A stretch of DNA of 64,000 nucleotides from Enterobacter hormaechei subsp. hoffmannii (lineage in GTDB: Bacteria; Pseudomonadota; Gammaproteobacteria; Enterobacterales; Enterobacteriaceae). The translations under genes and the position numbers were made by a program. Location of the stretch: NCBI RefSeq assembly GCF_001729745.1, contig NZ_CP017187.1, positions 62,001 to 126,000 on the forward strand, in the 5' to 3' direction. Below, piece by piece: positions 51,099 to 58,912 of this stretch. The notes beneath the pieces were generated by a model. The model made no database searches. It was not told the origin of the DNA and was given only the letters and a program-made list of their open reading frames with translations. Within the stretch, counting starts at the first letter, position 1; each line of letters opens with the position of its first letter.

Positions 51099-51920
51099 TC
51101 AGGCCTTCAGTTTTGCAAACTCCTCAGCCATTTTCCATAGAACCTGATTTAATTTGATGTCACCATCAATTCCGGTGACTTCCCGCGTTCTGGTCAACTT
51201 CCCTTTTTGCGTTCTGCCACGAATCCCCCCACGGATCACATTTTCCTGCACCACGTTAAACGTGGTCCATAAATCCTGGCCTCTGTCGAGTACCCGGCGG
51301 GGGTTAATAATTTGCTCCGGCGTAATCGGCGCTGGTTTTCCCTCGTACTTAAGTTCCAGGGCGGTCGCACCAAAAAGGCGCTGCTCAGGCAAAGTGAGCT
51401 GAATGCTTTTCATGAGGTCAATATTTTCATCAACCGCGTCAAATGTTTTCAGCACCGTGTAAGCGCCTTCAATAACCTGTCCGACAATATCACCTTTGTG
51501 GGGTACGCGGATTTCACCAAAATCCTTCCATGCAACCAGACCATTACTGCAAACCTGACGGAACATACCGGGGATCATTTTATAGCTGCTTGAACCATCA
51601 TGGCTATTCAGCAGAATAATTTCCGGTACTTCTTTTCCGTTAATCTGGTCATGACGACGCAGCCGAAGCATATGCTTTGTAAAGTCGCGTTTATCCTGGT
51701 CACGTGTACGTGACTGAGTTGCATAATACGGCTGAAAACCTTCATCACGTAAACGATCAAGAATGTTTATGGTCGGGATATATGTATAACGTTCAGAACG
51801 TGAATCGTGTTTATCCGATGAAAACGCGCTCGGAACGATGAGCTGTAATTCCTCATTCGTCAGCGGACGGTCTTTACGGATCGAGGTAGGCATACGATAG
51901 CGGCTTGCGAAACTGACCAT
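51099..51920 (-). CDS. DUF932-type protein (YubP-like)
   Basis: This 273-aa soluble protein has the typical DUF932 segments RLRRHDQINGKEVPEIILLNSHDGSSSYKMIPGMFRQVCSNGLVAW. It is found as a single gene near oriT in F-like plasmids (F yubP). DUF932 proteins accompany plasmids and phages, but their activity is unknown. Strong ribosome binding site (CAGGAGTAAATAAAA). Confidence 0.85.
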   Translation of the reverse strand: MVSFASRYRMPTSIRKDRPLTNEELQLIVPSAFSSDKHDSRSERYTYIPTINILDRLRDEGFQPYYATQSRTRDQDKRDFTKHMLRLRRHDQINGKEVPEIILLNSHDGSSSYKMIPGMFRQVCSNGLVAWKDFGEIRVPHKGDIVGQVIEGAYTVLKTFDAVDENIDLMKSIQLTLPEQRLFGATALELKYEGKPAPITPEQIINPRRVLDRGQDLWTTFNVVQENVIRGGIRGRTQKGKLTRTREVTGIDGDIKLNQVLWKMAEEFAKLKA

Positions 51921-51936
51921 TTTTATTTACTCCTGA

Positions 51937-52230
51937 TTATTTAGTAAGTGATGAAGGAATAACGCGGTGAAAATTATCCAGCGGCATTGCAGCTGCCACC
52001 GGGCGACCATCTACAACCCAGACAGAGATATAATCCGTGCATTCGTCATTAATTAACGTCAGCTCAGTGGCATTCTCTGGCGGCGTAAAAATTGCCGGTT
52101 GTGGCTCCCCTTCCGATGCTGCCAGGACCCAGCAAAACAGATCCGTGAACTGGGACGTGGTGAGGTTTGAATCACATCTTCCGGTAGATTCTTGAGCGGC
52201 GGTTTTGACGTTGACGTTTCGTGTGTGCAT
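51937..52230 (-). CDS. Leading-region protein with repeat-encoded N-terminus, copy 1 (97 aa)
   Basis: The ATG at 52230 and the first 15 codons (MHTRNVNVKTAAQES) lie inside the long repeat 52175-52745. The rest (TGRCDSNLTTSQFTDLFCWVLAASEGEPQPAIF onward) is unique. GGAGAAAACCAGG precedes the ATG. An upstream in-frame extension to 52380 is present identically in all three repeats, overlaps the promoter-like part and is rejected. The unique part is an acidic soluble domain of unknown function. Being first after the repeat, it should be among the earliest products in a recipient. Confidence 0.75.
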   Translation of the reverse strand: MHTRNVNVKTAAQESTGRCDSNLTTSQFTDLFCWVLAASEGEPQPAIFTPPENATELTLINDECTDYISVWVVDGRPVAAAMPLDNFHRVIPSSLTK

Positions 52231-52745
52231 CCTGGTTTTCTCCTGTGGTGATGGTTGTCCATCTCCCTGGTGAGTTCTCTCGCGGCAAAGGGCAAAGGAG
52301 CAACGGCGAAGGGAGGAAGGAAAGGGGCGGAGACTAAAGTTTTTGCGGCACGCAAAAAGTTTTGGCGGAGTGCATTTCACCCCTTGGATGACGACCCGAC
52401 GGTGCTACGACAAGCCCTCCGCGTGAGGACGCACGGGTGATGGCTTCACCGGGGGAACAGGATGCACACACCCGACACGTCGGAACGGCGTGGCGCCATT
52501 AAAGCGACGGCATCAGCCGGCGCGGTGAAGGCGTTCCGGACGGCACGGCCGGAGAAGCCGCAGCCTTTGACCTTTGCCATCAGACCCTAGCCGTATGGCC
52601 CGAAACCCGCAGGGGTTCGGCGGAGCCTGGCGGGTGCGCAGCGGCCGCCCTGGCGGAGTGGGGCTCGACGACCGGACAGCAGCGCTGGCCGGGAGCCGAA
52701 GGGGGCCATCGCCCTGCCCTGTTTTCGGGTTATGGCCACGGAGCT
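52175..52745. repeat. Long direct repeat, copy 1 (Frpo/ssi-like candidate)
   Basis: About 570 bp repeated in the same orientation at 55425-55990 and 61625-62158. It contains the minus-strand ribosome binding site, start and 15 codons, then GC-rich DNA able to fold extensively (for example CCGCAGGGGTTCGGCGG, GGGGCTCGACGACCGG). Its place upstream of minus-strand leading genes, with the plus strand transferred, matches Frpo-type single-stranded promoters of F. The function is inference. Confidence 0.7.
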
Positions 52746-52824
52746 TCAGCTGAGCAAGTTAACCAGCAGGACGACGGTTATGATTACAGGCAGGGAGAGA
52801 AGCACTGCAACGGGGAAAGGCAGG

Positions 52825-52866
52825 AGCGCCGGAGGCGCTGTCGCCCTCCCCGTTTCCCCGAAGGGG
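52825..52866. repeat. Double-hairpin element, copy 1
   Basis: AGCGCC-GGA-GGCGCT followed after about 16 bp by CCCC-GAA-GGGG. Similar double hairpins occur at 56657-56705 and 62321-62368, each on the far side of one long repeat. Confidence 0.55.
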
Positions 52867-52916
52867 TAACGTTTTGCGGTTGCCCCGATGCCATGCACCG
52901 GGGCTAAGGTTTCCGA

Positions 52917-53252
52917 TCAGATCGGTTCTTCGCTGTCACCCCCGTTTTCCTGCTCATAATGCATCACAGCCATATTCAGCAGGGCATTAAATCCATCGAT
53001 ACCCGCCCCGTCCGGATCGCACTGTTCGCACAGGTGCAGAAGATTGGCCAGAAAATCCGTGATGACGGTTTGCACGCTTTCGCTGTCCCTGTTCAGCCCG
53101 GTTTTACGGGCAAACTGCCAGAGCACATCAGCAGCCAGTGCAGCGTGATCATCATTGTTGCGGATTTTTAGCGGTTCAGGCTGTCCGTTCAGGCGTTCTG
53201 CCATCGTCTCCAGCACGGTCGCCGGAACAGCGTTCAGTGTGTTGCTTGTCAT
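52917..53252 (-). CDS. Hypothetical leading-region protein, 111 aa
   Basis: AGGGAGATAACA precedes the ATG at 53252. The acidic soluble protein has a helical core (HAALAADVLWQFARKTGLNRDSESVQTVITDFLANLLHLCEQC) and a Glu-rich tail. It follows the methylase-like gene by 41 bp. No family recognised. Confidence 0.65.
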   Translation of the reverse strand: MTSNTLNAVPATVLETMAERLNGQPEPLKIRNNDDHAALAADVLWQFARKTGLNRDSESVQTVITDFLANLLHLCEQCDPDGAGIDGFNALLNMAVMHYEQENGGDSEEPI

Positions 53253-53293
53253 TGTTATCTCCCTGCGGCAGGTCTGCCCTGCCGCTCTGTCAG

Positions 53294-54085
53294 TCAGGCG
53301 GCCACGGTGGCCAGAAAGTTTTTCATTGCATCCAGACGACTGCGAAATTCCAGACGGCCCTGCCAGTCATTGAAGTAATACACGGGGGTATAACGCACGC
53401 GGTTCGCTTTCAGGGTCAGCGTATTCCCTGTCACGACTTTCGCGGGTATACCCAGCAGTGCCAGCTGGATGAAAGCCATATCAGCCACCATTGGATCGAT
53501 GTCGGTGCAGGAGGCATATAACTGTTCAGACGGGTTTAATCCCGCTTCAGCCATCCAGTAAGCAAAGGCAATGACCATACCGGCACTGCCACAGGCAGGC
53601 TCATCGAGTGTCATCCACCCCTCACGCTTTATCGTCTCCTGAGCGCCAGGCATGAGTAATCCGGCCATAAGGCGTGAGATGCAGGACGGCGAGAAATACT
53701 GCCCCATTTCGTCCGCGCCCAGCTCCTGCTCCATATACAGAGCACCGAGGAAATCATGAATGTCACCCGCCAGCCCCTCCACCAACAGGCAGAACAGCTT
53801 TTTCATGGCGTCTAAATCGTCCGGCCGATACCGCCCGCAGATGAGTCGGCTGTTTTCGATGTTCTCCGGGGAACGAACACGCGCCATATCCAGCTCGCTG
53901 GCCGCCAGGGTGATAAAGTCACGGAATACTTCGGAACGGCGCATATTTTTCGCAGTCTGACGGAACACACTGGCGAACTCTTTACGCGCCTCAGCTGGCG
54001 ACAGCATCCGGGCAAGTGCGGAAATCCGCGGCTGCGGCTCGGCCTGGTCTGCCAGGAACAGGGATTCAAAACTCAGTTGTGACAT
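53294..54085 (-). CDS. N-6 DNA methylase-like protein without recognisable motif IV
   Basis: The 263-aa protein resembles the methylase domain of HsdM-type enzymes. MEQELGADEMGQYFSPSCISRLMAGLL is the approach to the SAM site, and LDEPACGSAGMVIAF is motif I. YASCTDIDPMVADMAFIQLALLGI is the next part of the fold. The catalytic NPPF/DPPY motif IV expected after that is missing. The sequence instead reads GNTLTLKANRVRYTPVYYFNDW and soon ends. Methylation may therefore be absent. It could act as a SAM-binding decoy or anti-restriction protein. Good ribosome binding site (AAGGAGAAACC). Confidence 0.7.
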   Translation of the reverse strand: MSQLSFESLFLADQAEPQPRISALARMLSPAEARKEFASVFRQTAKNMRRSEVFRDFITLAASELDMARVRSPENIENSRLICGRYRPDDLDAMKKLFCLLVEGLAGDIHDFLGALYMEQELGADEMGQYFSPSCISRLMAGLLMPGAQETIKREGWMTLDEPACGSAGMVIAFAYWMAEAGLNPSEQLYASCTDIDPMVADMAFIQLALLGIPAKVVTGNTLTLKANRVRYTPVYYFNDWQGRLEFRSRLDAMKNFLATVAA

Positions 54086-54125
54086 GGTTTCTCCTTACCG
54101 GCCGCCCGCAGGCGGCCGTCTCCTG

Positions 54126-54272
54126 TTATGCCAGCCCCAGACCAGCGTAAACGGTGGTCATAAATTGCTGCCACTGGCCGAAGCGCAGCGCAGGCATGTG
54201 TGCACGTTTTCCGGCGCGGAGGGCATTTACAAATGCCTCAGCCTGTTCTACAGTTTGCGGGTCAAATTTCAC
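54126..54272 (-). CDS. Small protein with GTG start, 48 aa
   Basis: The frame from GTG 54272 (GGAGATTGATC upstream) to TAA 54126 encodes KFDPQTVEQAEAFVNALRAGKRAH... ending TVYAGLGLA. The ribosome binding site, helical amphipathic composition and fit between neighbouring genes support it. Function unknown. Confidence 0.6.
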   Translation of the reverse strand: MKFDPQTVEQAEAFVNALRAGKRAHMPALRFGQWQQFMTTVYAGLGLA

Positions 54273-54359
54273 GATCAATCTCCTTACTTTGGTTGTGATT
54301 GCCGGTTCACCGTTGCTGCGGCTACCCGGCGTTGAGAAAGCAGGGGCAACCCTGCTTTT

Positions 54360-54821
54360 TTAATGCGCTGAAATCAGCGGCGCATCGGGACAGAAACGGG
54401 CGATCACGTCGCCAATCAGCTCCCGGTGATGGCGGGTGTGCAGGTCGTGACACTCAAAAAAGCGCTCGCCGTACCGGACAAAAATCGCGGTCACATCCCC
54501 GCCCGTAAACGCCATCGATTTGAACGACTCCCCGCCATACCCTCTACACCAGTCCACTGGCGGCAGCGTTTCCAGCTGGTCGATATACCGGGCTTCGGTG
54601 ATTTCCTTCCACGGACGGCGGTAGCCTTCATTCTGCTTTTCCTGTACCTGCGTCGCGGGGATCAGCTCCGCATCCGGATAGAGACGGCGCAGGGATTCCA
54701 GCGTTATCGCTTCACGCTGAGTCACCCACTGACCGTCCAGCTGGGTTGCGCGGTCATAAACGGCGTTATGAGACGGAACGAAAAAGGCCATTGGTGCAGC
54801 GGTCGGAGTGTTAACGTTCAT
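54360..54821 (-). CDS. Leading-region hypothetical protein (possible DUF1419), 153 aa
   Basis: The N-terminus MNVNTPTAAPMAFFVPS is shared in its first eight residues with the next upstream gene. The C-terminal part (DVTAIFVRYGERFFECHDLHTRHHRELIGDVIARFC) resembles DUF1419 proteins as far as I remember. The family is common in plasmid leading regions, function unknown. CAGGAGCCTGAAAG is the ribosome binding site and is part of a 50-bp leader repeated upstream. Confidence 0.65.
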   Translation of the reverse strand: MNVNTPTAAPMAFFVPSHNAVYDRATQLDGQWVTQREAITLESLRRLYPDAELIPATQVQEKQNEGYRRPWKEITEARYIDQLETLPPVDWCRGYGGESFKSMAFTGGDVTAIFVRYGERFFECHDLHTRHHRELIGDVIARFCPDAPLISAH

Positions 54822-54898
54822 CTTTCAGGCTCCTGTTTGATTCAGTTCCGGGCGGTGGCTGCTGTACAGCACCACATCGGATCAGAGGTAAGTCCGGG

Positions 54899-55105
54899 TT
54901 ACTGAACGCCCAGACGGCGGAACATATCGGCGATAATGTTTCTGCGGGTATAAGAAGCACCGGCAGCTTTCAAATCCTCCAGTACGTTCCATGCATAGCT
55001 CACCTCATTGCCATACATCGCAATGAGAGAGGCTGTTTTGGGCTCAGGGCCTGACATATGCCCATTTCCGGAACGGGCCTTTGCGGTCGGAGTGTTAACG
55101 TTCAT
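54899..55105 (-). CDS. Leading-region hypothetical protein, 68 aa
   Basis: It starts MNVNTPTAKARSGNGHM; the first eight codons and the 5' leader are duplicated from or to the neighbouring gene (leader blocks 54799-54849 and 55083-55133). The rest (SLIAMYGNEVSYAWNVLEDLKAAGASYTRRNIIADMFRRLGVQ) looks like a small helical DNA-binding-like domain. Function unknown. Confidence 0.6.
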   Translation of the reverse strand: MNVNTPTAKARSGNGHMSGPEPKTASLIAMYGNEVSYAWNVLEDLKAAGASYTRRNIIADMFRRLGVQ

Positions 55106-55165
55106 GTTTCTGGCTCCTGTCTGATTAGGTTCCGTGCGGCTGCCGCCGCACGGGGTAAACCGGGT

Positions 55166-55480
55166 TTAAATGTCGATACCTGCGCGCGCGATCAGGCGCA
55201 CAAACTGTTTGAAGTGGTCAGCTTCAGCCACATGGATATGGCGGAACTGTTTATCGACGCCGCTGCTGAGGGCGTAGAAATAGGTACAGCTCATTGTTTC
55301 GGGGCAGCGTCTGCGCAGTTTCTTCAGCTCAGCAAGGCTGCTGAACTCCAGAACGTCAGCTTCCTCCGCTGAGTTTTTTTTCGTCTCAGCGACGAGGATC
55401 GTATACGACACGGTTTTCCCCCCTATCTTCCTGGAAGATTCTTGAGCGGCGGTTTTGACGTTGACGTTTCGTGTGTGCAT
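55166..55480 (-). CDS. Leading-region protein with repeat-encoded N-terminus, copy 2 (104 aa)
   Basis: From ATG 55480 it begins with the repeat-encoded MHTRNVNVKTAAQESS and continues with unique sequence (KTVSYTILVAETKKNSAEEADVLEFSSLAELKKLRRRCPETMSCTYFYALSSGVDK). It ends LIARAGIDI. The unique part looks like a small alpha/beta domain. It is unrelated to the other two tagged proteins beyond the first 15-17 residues. Expression is presumably from the same repeat. Confidence 0.75.
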   Translation of the reverse strand: MHTRNVNVKTAAQESSRKIGGKTVSYTILVAETKKNSAEEADVLEFSSLAELKKLRRRCPETMSCTYFYALSSGVDKQFRHIHVAEADHFKQFVRLIARAGIDI

Positions 55481-55990
55481 CCTGGTTTTCTCCTGTGGTG
55501 ATGGTTGTCCATCTCCCTGGTGAGTTCTCTCGCGGCAAAGGGCAAAGGAGCAACGGCGAAGGGAGGAAGGAAAGGGGCGGAGACTAAAGTTTTTGCGGCA
55601 CGCAAAAAGTTTTGGCGGAGTGCATTTCACCCCTTGGATGACGACCCGACGGTGCTACGACCAGCCCTCCGCGTGAGGACGCACGGGGGATGGCTTCACC
55701 GGGGGAACAGGATGCACACACCCGACACGTCGGAACGGCGTGGCGCCATTAAAGCGACGGCATCAGCCGGCGCGGTGAAGGCGTTCCGGACGGCACGGCC
55801 GGAGAAGCCGCAGCCTTTGACCTTTGCCATCAGACCCTAGCCGTATGGCCCGAAACCCGCAGGGGTTCGGCGGAGCCTGGCGGGTGCGCAGCGGCCGCCC
55901 TGGCGGAGTGGGGCTCGACGACCGGACAGCAACGCTGGCCGGGAGCCGAAGGGGGCCATCGCCCTGCCCTGTTTTCGGGTTATGGCCGCA
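55425..55990. repeat. Long direct repeat, copy 2
   Basis: Same element as at 52175-52745 and 61625-62158. By eye it differs from both others at a few shared positions (for example CGACCAGC for CGACAAGC, CACGGGGGATGG for CACGGGTGATGG, CAGCAACGC for CAGCAGCGC). Copies 1 and 3 therefore look more recently homogenised with each other. Confidence 0.7.
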
Positions 55991-56056
55991 GAGCTGCTGC
56001 ATCACTTCTACGTTCTGATCTCCGGGCAAGAGAGGAAATTTTGAACACTCCGCTAT

Positions 56057-56088
56057 TTAATGCTAATGTATGCATCCATTAGCATTAA
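56057..56088. repeat. Palindrome upstream of the 161-aa gene
   Basis: Arms TTAATGCTAATG and CATTAGCATTAA around an 8-bp centre TATGCATC. It is 15 bp before the ATG at 56104, where an operator or recombination site could be. The same arms recur after the gene. Confidence 0.65.
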
Positions 56089-56103
56089 TAACCGGTACAT
56101 AAA

Positions 56104-56589
56104 ATGGCTGAAGAATCTCAGACCGAGCAGTCCCGCGCTTACTTTTACCGCAACTTTAAATACACACTCGAACATCTTACCCGGGATTATGAGGCTGAAC
56201 TGCTGCGTTATTCTGATGATTCCTGGGAACTCCCACAGCGAGCTGCACGCCTCAGCGCTGCTGTTAAACGCTATAAAACCTACCGAATGCTGAATTTTAT
56301 TTTTGAGATAGCTGACAGCATCGATCTGGACTTAACGCCGCTTATTGTAAAGCGTCTTTGTATGCGTCTTTTCGGCCGCTCGGGTAGTCAGGACATAATT
56401 GTCGCCACTTTTGGCCAGAAAGGTCGCCAGCACCGCAGCCGCGACAATACGCCTGCCATCCTGGATGAAATAGCTTCCCGCTACCGTCTTGCCGCACAAT
56501 CCTGCCAGGCCTCCACCCTCAGTGACATTGAAAGTGTGAAAAAGCACTATCAGACAGGCATCCGCGCAGTACGGAACAGGGAAAAATGA
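56104..56589 (+). CDS. Hypothetical protein in palindrome-flanked unit, 161 aa
   Basis: This plus-strand gene runs against all surrounding leading-region genes. The product is basic-helical (EQSRAYFYRNFKYTLEHLTRDYEAELLRYSDDSWELPQRAARLSAAVKRYKTYRML...). A middle segment (IDLDLTPLIVKRLCMRLFGRSGSQDIIVATFGQKGRQHRSRDN) could be DNA- or RNA-binding. It has no good Shine-Dalgarno sequence. It lies between two near-identical 30-bp palindromes in inverted relation. No family is recognised. Autorepressor, toxin-like factor and mobile-cassette protein are all possible. Confidence 0.6.
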   Translation: MAEESQTEQSRAYFYRNFKYTLEHLTRDYEAELLRYSDDSWELPQRAARLSAAVKRYKTYRMLNFIFEIADSIDLDLTPLIVKRLCMRLFGRSGSQDIIVATFGQKGRQHRSRDNTPAILDEIASRYRLAAQSCQASTLSDIESVKKHYQTGIRAVRNREK

Positions 56590-56599
56590 CTTTTTCCAA

Positions 56600-56629
56600 T
56601 AATGCTAATGGATGCGTACATTAGCATTA
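56600..56629. repeat. Palindrome downstream of the 161-aa gene
   Basis: Arms TAATGCTAATG and CATTAGCATTA around GATGCGTA. In reverse complement the upstream palindrome differs at a single position over 30 bp, so the pair also forms a long inverted repeat around the gene. Confidence 0.65.
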
Positions 56630-56656
56630 ACATGATTAGCGGAAGGGAAGAGAACG

Positions 56657-56705
56657 GGCAGCGCCGGAGGCGCTGCCGCCCAGCCCCGTTCCCCGCAGGG
56701 GGAAC
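56657..56705. repeat. Double-hairpin element, copy 2
   Basis: GGCAGCGCC-GGA-GGCGCTGCC followed by TTCCCC-GCA-GGGGGAA. Same type as at 52825-52866 and 62321-62368. Confidence 0.55.
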
Positions 56706-56852
56706 TGCCCTTCCCGGAAGTTCAGGCGTGCGGTCGCGTCGGGAAGGAAAAAGGGGCTGACGGCGAACCGGCAACCCCTTCATAAAGGCGCTTCAGGCAT
56801 ATCAGGCCAACTCAGCTCCTGAAAAGGCGGGGTTTCCCCCGCCTCCAGGTTG

Positions 56853-57014
56853 CTACTTACCGTTGGATTCGTAAGCCAGGCTTGCCGCGACCTCCCTGTC
56901 CCCGTCCTTTAGCCGGAGTTCGCATAAGCGGTTCCGGGTCAGGCATGTGAATATTAAGAGCGTTATACACACGATTAATACGCACCAGATAAGGGCGTTT
57001 CGCGGCAGTTTCAT
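56853..57014 (-). CDS. hok: Hok-type toxin of a type I toxin-antitoxin system
   Basis: From ATG 57014 (AGGAGTAAACC upstream) a 53-aa protein is encoded: [20 protein letters not shown], then [33 protein letters not shown]. This is the Hok/FlmA/PndA family: one membrane helix with cysteines on the periplasmic side and the conserved EVAA.LAYES tail. It kills plasmid-free cells by membrane depolarisation when the unstable Sok RNA decays. It appears intact. Confidence 0.93.
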   Translation of the reverse strand: MKLPRNALIWCVLIVCITLLIFTCLTRNRLCELRLKDGDREVAASLAYESNGK

Positions 57015-57072
57015 GGTTTACTCCTCCTTGCAAATTGCACGGTAAGAGGCCATACTGGTGTTGACTAGACAT
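56857..57072 (-). CDS. mok: mok, overlapping regulatory frame of hok
   Basis: A 71-codon frame starts 58 bp upstream of hok and overlaps nearly all of it in another frame, as mok (70 codons) does in R1. hok translation depends on mok translation, which Sok blocks. Identification rests on length and position. The peptide itself need not be functional. Confidence 0.65.
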   Translation of the reverse strand: MSSQHQYGLLPCNLQGGVNHETAAKRPYLVRINRVYNALNIHMPDPEPLMRTPAKGRGQGGRGKPGLRIQR

Positions 57073-57116
57073 TCAGTGGGCCTCGTGGGTTAATGAAAAT
57101 TAACTACGGGGCTTTC
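57063..57116 (+). ncRNA. sok: Sok antisense RNA
   Basis: A plus-strand promoter TTGCAA (57028-57033), 17 bp, CATACT (57051-57056) points at the mok leader. The predicted RNA starts near 57063 and ends in a stem formed by CTCGTGGGTTAAT and ATTAACTACGGGG (57082-57111), followed by CTTTCTG. That length is close to the 64 nt of R1 Sok. Ends are approximate. Confidence 0.6.
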
Positions 57117-57263
57117 TGCTTTCTGCCACACAACACGGCAACAAACCACCTTCACGTCATGAGGCAAAAAGCCTCAAGCGCCATCGCCATTATATCCCGT
57201 TGTCGATCATCTGCCCAGGAATAACAGTCTGAAAACTGTATAAATTCTCATCGTTTTTCCGCA
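57117..57263. other. Leader region of hok mRNA, no gene seen
   Basis: This stretch contains the 5' part of the hok/mok transcript (promoter not assigned) and CACACAACACGGCAACAAACC-type sequence. No open frame of note. Confidence 0.4.
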
Positions 57264-57488
57264 TCATTCAGCTCCTGAAATCCCCAGTGCCTCACGAATC
57301 TCGGCGGCTCGCTGTTCGCTTCCGGCGGCCACGCCGGCGTTATAGACAAGGCCGATCAACGCCTGCAACATTTCCCAGTCATCCCGTTCCAGCCGGGCAT
57401 CAAGACGGTACAGTATCTTCCCGCTTTCAGCATGCCGGAACACGGTTCCTGTCTCTTTTTTGTCGAACCTGCGGCTGATAATGCTCAA
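57264..57488 (-). CDS. Hypothetical protein downstream of psiA, 74 aa
   Basis: The protein starts MSIISRRFDKKETGTVFRHAE and ends in a Glu/Ala-rich helix. The ATG overlaps the stop of the previous gene by 4 bp, as part of a chain psiB-psiA-orf-orf. Function unknown. Confidence 0.7.
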   Translation of the reverse strand: MSIISRRFDKKETGTVFRHAESGKILYRLDARLERDDWEMLQALIGLVYNAGVAAGSEQRAAEIREALGISGAE

Positions 57489-57715
57489 TATCCCTCCCGG
57501 TTATCCGTACCTTCTGACCACTCGCGGATCTGGTCTTCGAGCGCCTCAAGATGCCTGTCTATACTCTCAGCCAGCTGCTCACTTTCGGTTTCCAGCCAGC
57601 CACTGAGTCCGTCCCACTCGCAGCACATCTCTTTCAGCTTTGCCGACATGGTACGGAGCTTGTTACGCTGGCTGCGGGCGACTTTCAGCTCCGTCTTGCA
57701 GGGGTTATTTCTCAT
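57485..57715 (-). CDS. Hypothetical coiled-coil protein downstream of psiA, 76 aa
   Basis: A helical, charged sequence (RSQRNKLRTMSAKLKEMCCEWDGLSGWLETESEQLAESIDRHLEALEDQIREW) suggests a coiled coil. It has 4-bp overlaps with psiA and with the next gene. Function unknown, probably co-expressed with PsiA/B. Confidence 0.7.
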   Translation of the reverse strand: MRNNPCKTELKVARSQRNKLRTMSAKLKEMCCEWDGLSGWLETESEQLAESIDRHLEALEDQIREWSEGTDNREGY

Positions 57716-58443
57716 TCCGCCCCCTGCTGATACCGCAACTTGTTCGGTACCTGCCAGCGCTCAGCAGTACGGACAGATTCCGGAGTCTCCCGCACGATAA
57801 ACGGGATTTCGTACATCACTGCATACAGCGGCTCGCCACTGATGCGAAGCCAGTCAAGTTCCTTCAGCGACGCGAACCGCGACTGCCAGCGCCAGAACGA
57901 TCCGGCAAGCTCTGCCGCGTCAAACTCGTCGCTCCACCGGGTGTACCAGGTGCAGACGGTTTCAGGCGACTGAAAATTCAGGTCGATTTTCGCCTGCTCC
58001 AGCAGGTTCTGGCGCAGCTTCCAGCGCTGTTCAAACTCGCGTGACTGACGGCGCAACTGGCGTGTGGTCTTGATGCCGGACCAGTGCAGCCGTCGCCCCG
58101 TGCGGGTGTGCATGACTTCAGGAAACAGTTCGGCCTGTACGTCAATTGTGAGCGGCAGCGGGCAAGCTTCACCACTGGTTGCAATCATCGTGTTAAGTGC
58201 CTCCTCGACCTGTTTCAGGTTCGAATGTCGGTTATTTGGCACCCAGTGCAGGCCAGGTATTTTATTAGCCACCGTGGCGTTGAGGCGTCCGCTTCCCGTG
58301 AACAGGCGCAGAAAGGTACGCACATACGGCATGGCGGGCAGCCGTGCACCGCGTTCGCGGGCAGACTCAACATGGCTGATAGCCTGTATTGCAGCCTGAC
58401 GGGCTGGCTTCAGGGAAACGAGCGCGTGTGAGGACGGGATCAT
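57712..58443 (-). CDS. psiA: PsiA, plasmid SOS-inhibition accessory protein
   Basis: The 243-aa protein matches F PsiA (239 aa), notably in LLEQAKIDLNFQSPETVCTWYTRWSDEF and PLYAVMYE...VPNKLRYQ. PsiA is always made with PsiB and early after transfer. Its own role is unclear. It overlaps the psiB stop by 4 bp. Divergent from the F copy, but full length. Confidence 0.92.
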   Translation of the reverse strand: MIPSSHALVSLKPARQAAIQAISHVESARERGARLPAMPYVRTFLRLFTGSGRLNATVANKIPGLHWVPNNRHSNLKQVEEALNTMIATSGEACPLPLTIDVQAELFPEVMHTRTGRRLHWSGIKTTRQLRRQSREFEQRWKLRQNLLEQAKIDLNFQSPETVCTWYTRWSDEFDAAELAGSFWRWQSRFASLKELDWLRISGEPLYAVMYEIPFIVRETPESVRTAERWQVPNKLRYQQGAE

Positions 58444-58874
58444 GCTGTCACCTCCCCGCTCATCAGGTTCGCCACGGTGCTGGCAGTGCAGTTAAAGCGG
58501 CGCATACCTGCCAGCTGCGCGATCAGTTGGCTGATCCGGTCGGGCTGGAGCGTGTCGCTCTGGTAAAGGGTACGCACCACTTCACCGCCGGAAGATAGCA
58601 GCACCAGAAGCCAGTACGGCGAGACTTCGCCGGGACTGCACACGCACAGATGCCAGTCATCACTGCCGTCCGCGCTGAAGCGGCACTGGACGGGGAAGAA
58701 GCCGCCAAACTCGCTGCGGAACTCGGCGCAGACGCGCCATCCTTCAGGTGTCGACAGGAGGCCGGTCACGGCATCGCTGAGGGCGCGACGCGCATCCTCG
58801 CCCTGCTGACGGATAAACTCCATGTCGGATGCGGTCAGGGAGTTGATTCGGTTCAGGTCATATTGCATGGTCAT
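58440..58874 (-). CDS. psiB: PsiB, inhibitor of RecA-mediated SOS induction
   Basis: The 144-aa protein has the length of F PsiB and the conserved core EFRSEFGGFFPVQCRFSADGSDDWHLCVCSPGEVSPYWLLVLLSSGGE. PsiB binds RecA and prevents SOS induction by the entering single strand. A second ATG two codons in (58868) is an alternative start. First gene of the psi cluster, after the ParB-like gene. Confidence 0.93.
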   Translation of the reverse strand: MTMQYDLNRINSLTASDMEFIRQQGEDARRALSDAVTGLLSTPEGWRVCAEFRSEFGGFFPVQCRFSADGSDDWHLCVCSPGEVSPYWLLVLLSSGGEVVRTLYQSDTLQPDRISQLIAQLAGMRRFNCTASTVANLMSGEVTA

Positions 58875-58912
58875 GTCTTTTCTCCGCCGCCCGAAGGCGG
58901 CGGCCTCCGGTA

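Noticed and set aside
52231..52380. 50-residue N-terminal extension (MKCTPPKLFACRKN...) of the tagged proteins
   Set aside because: It is identical in all three repeats, has no ribosome binding site, and overlaps the putative promoter. The internal ATG has GGAGAAAACCAGG in front and is the better start.
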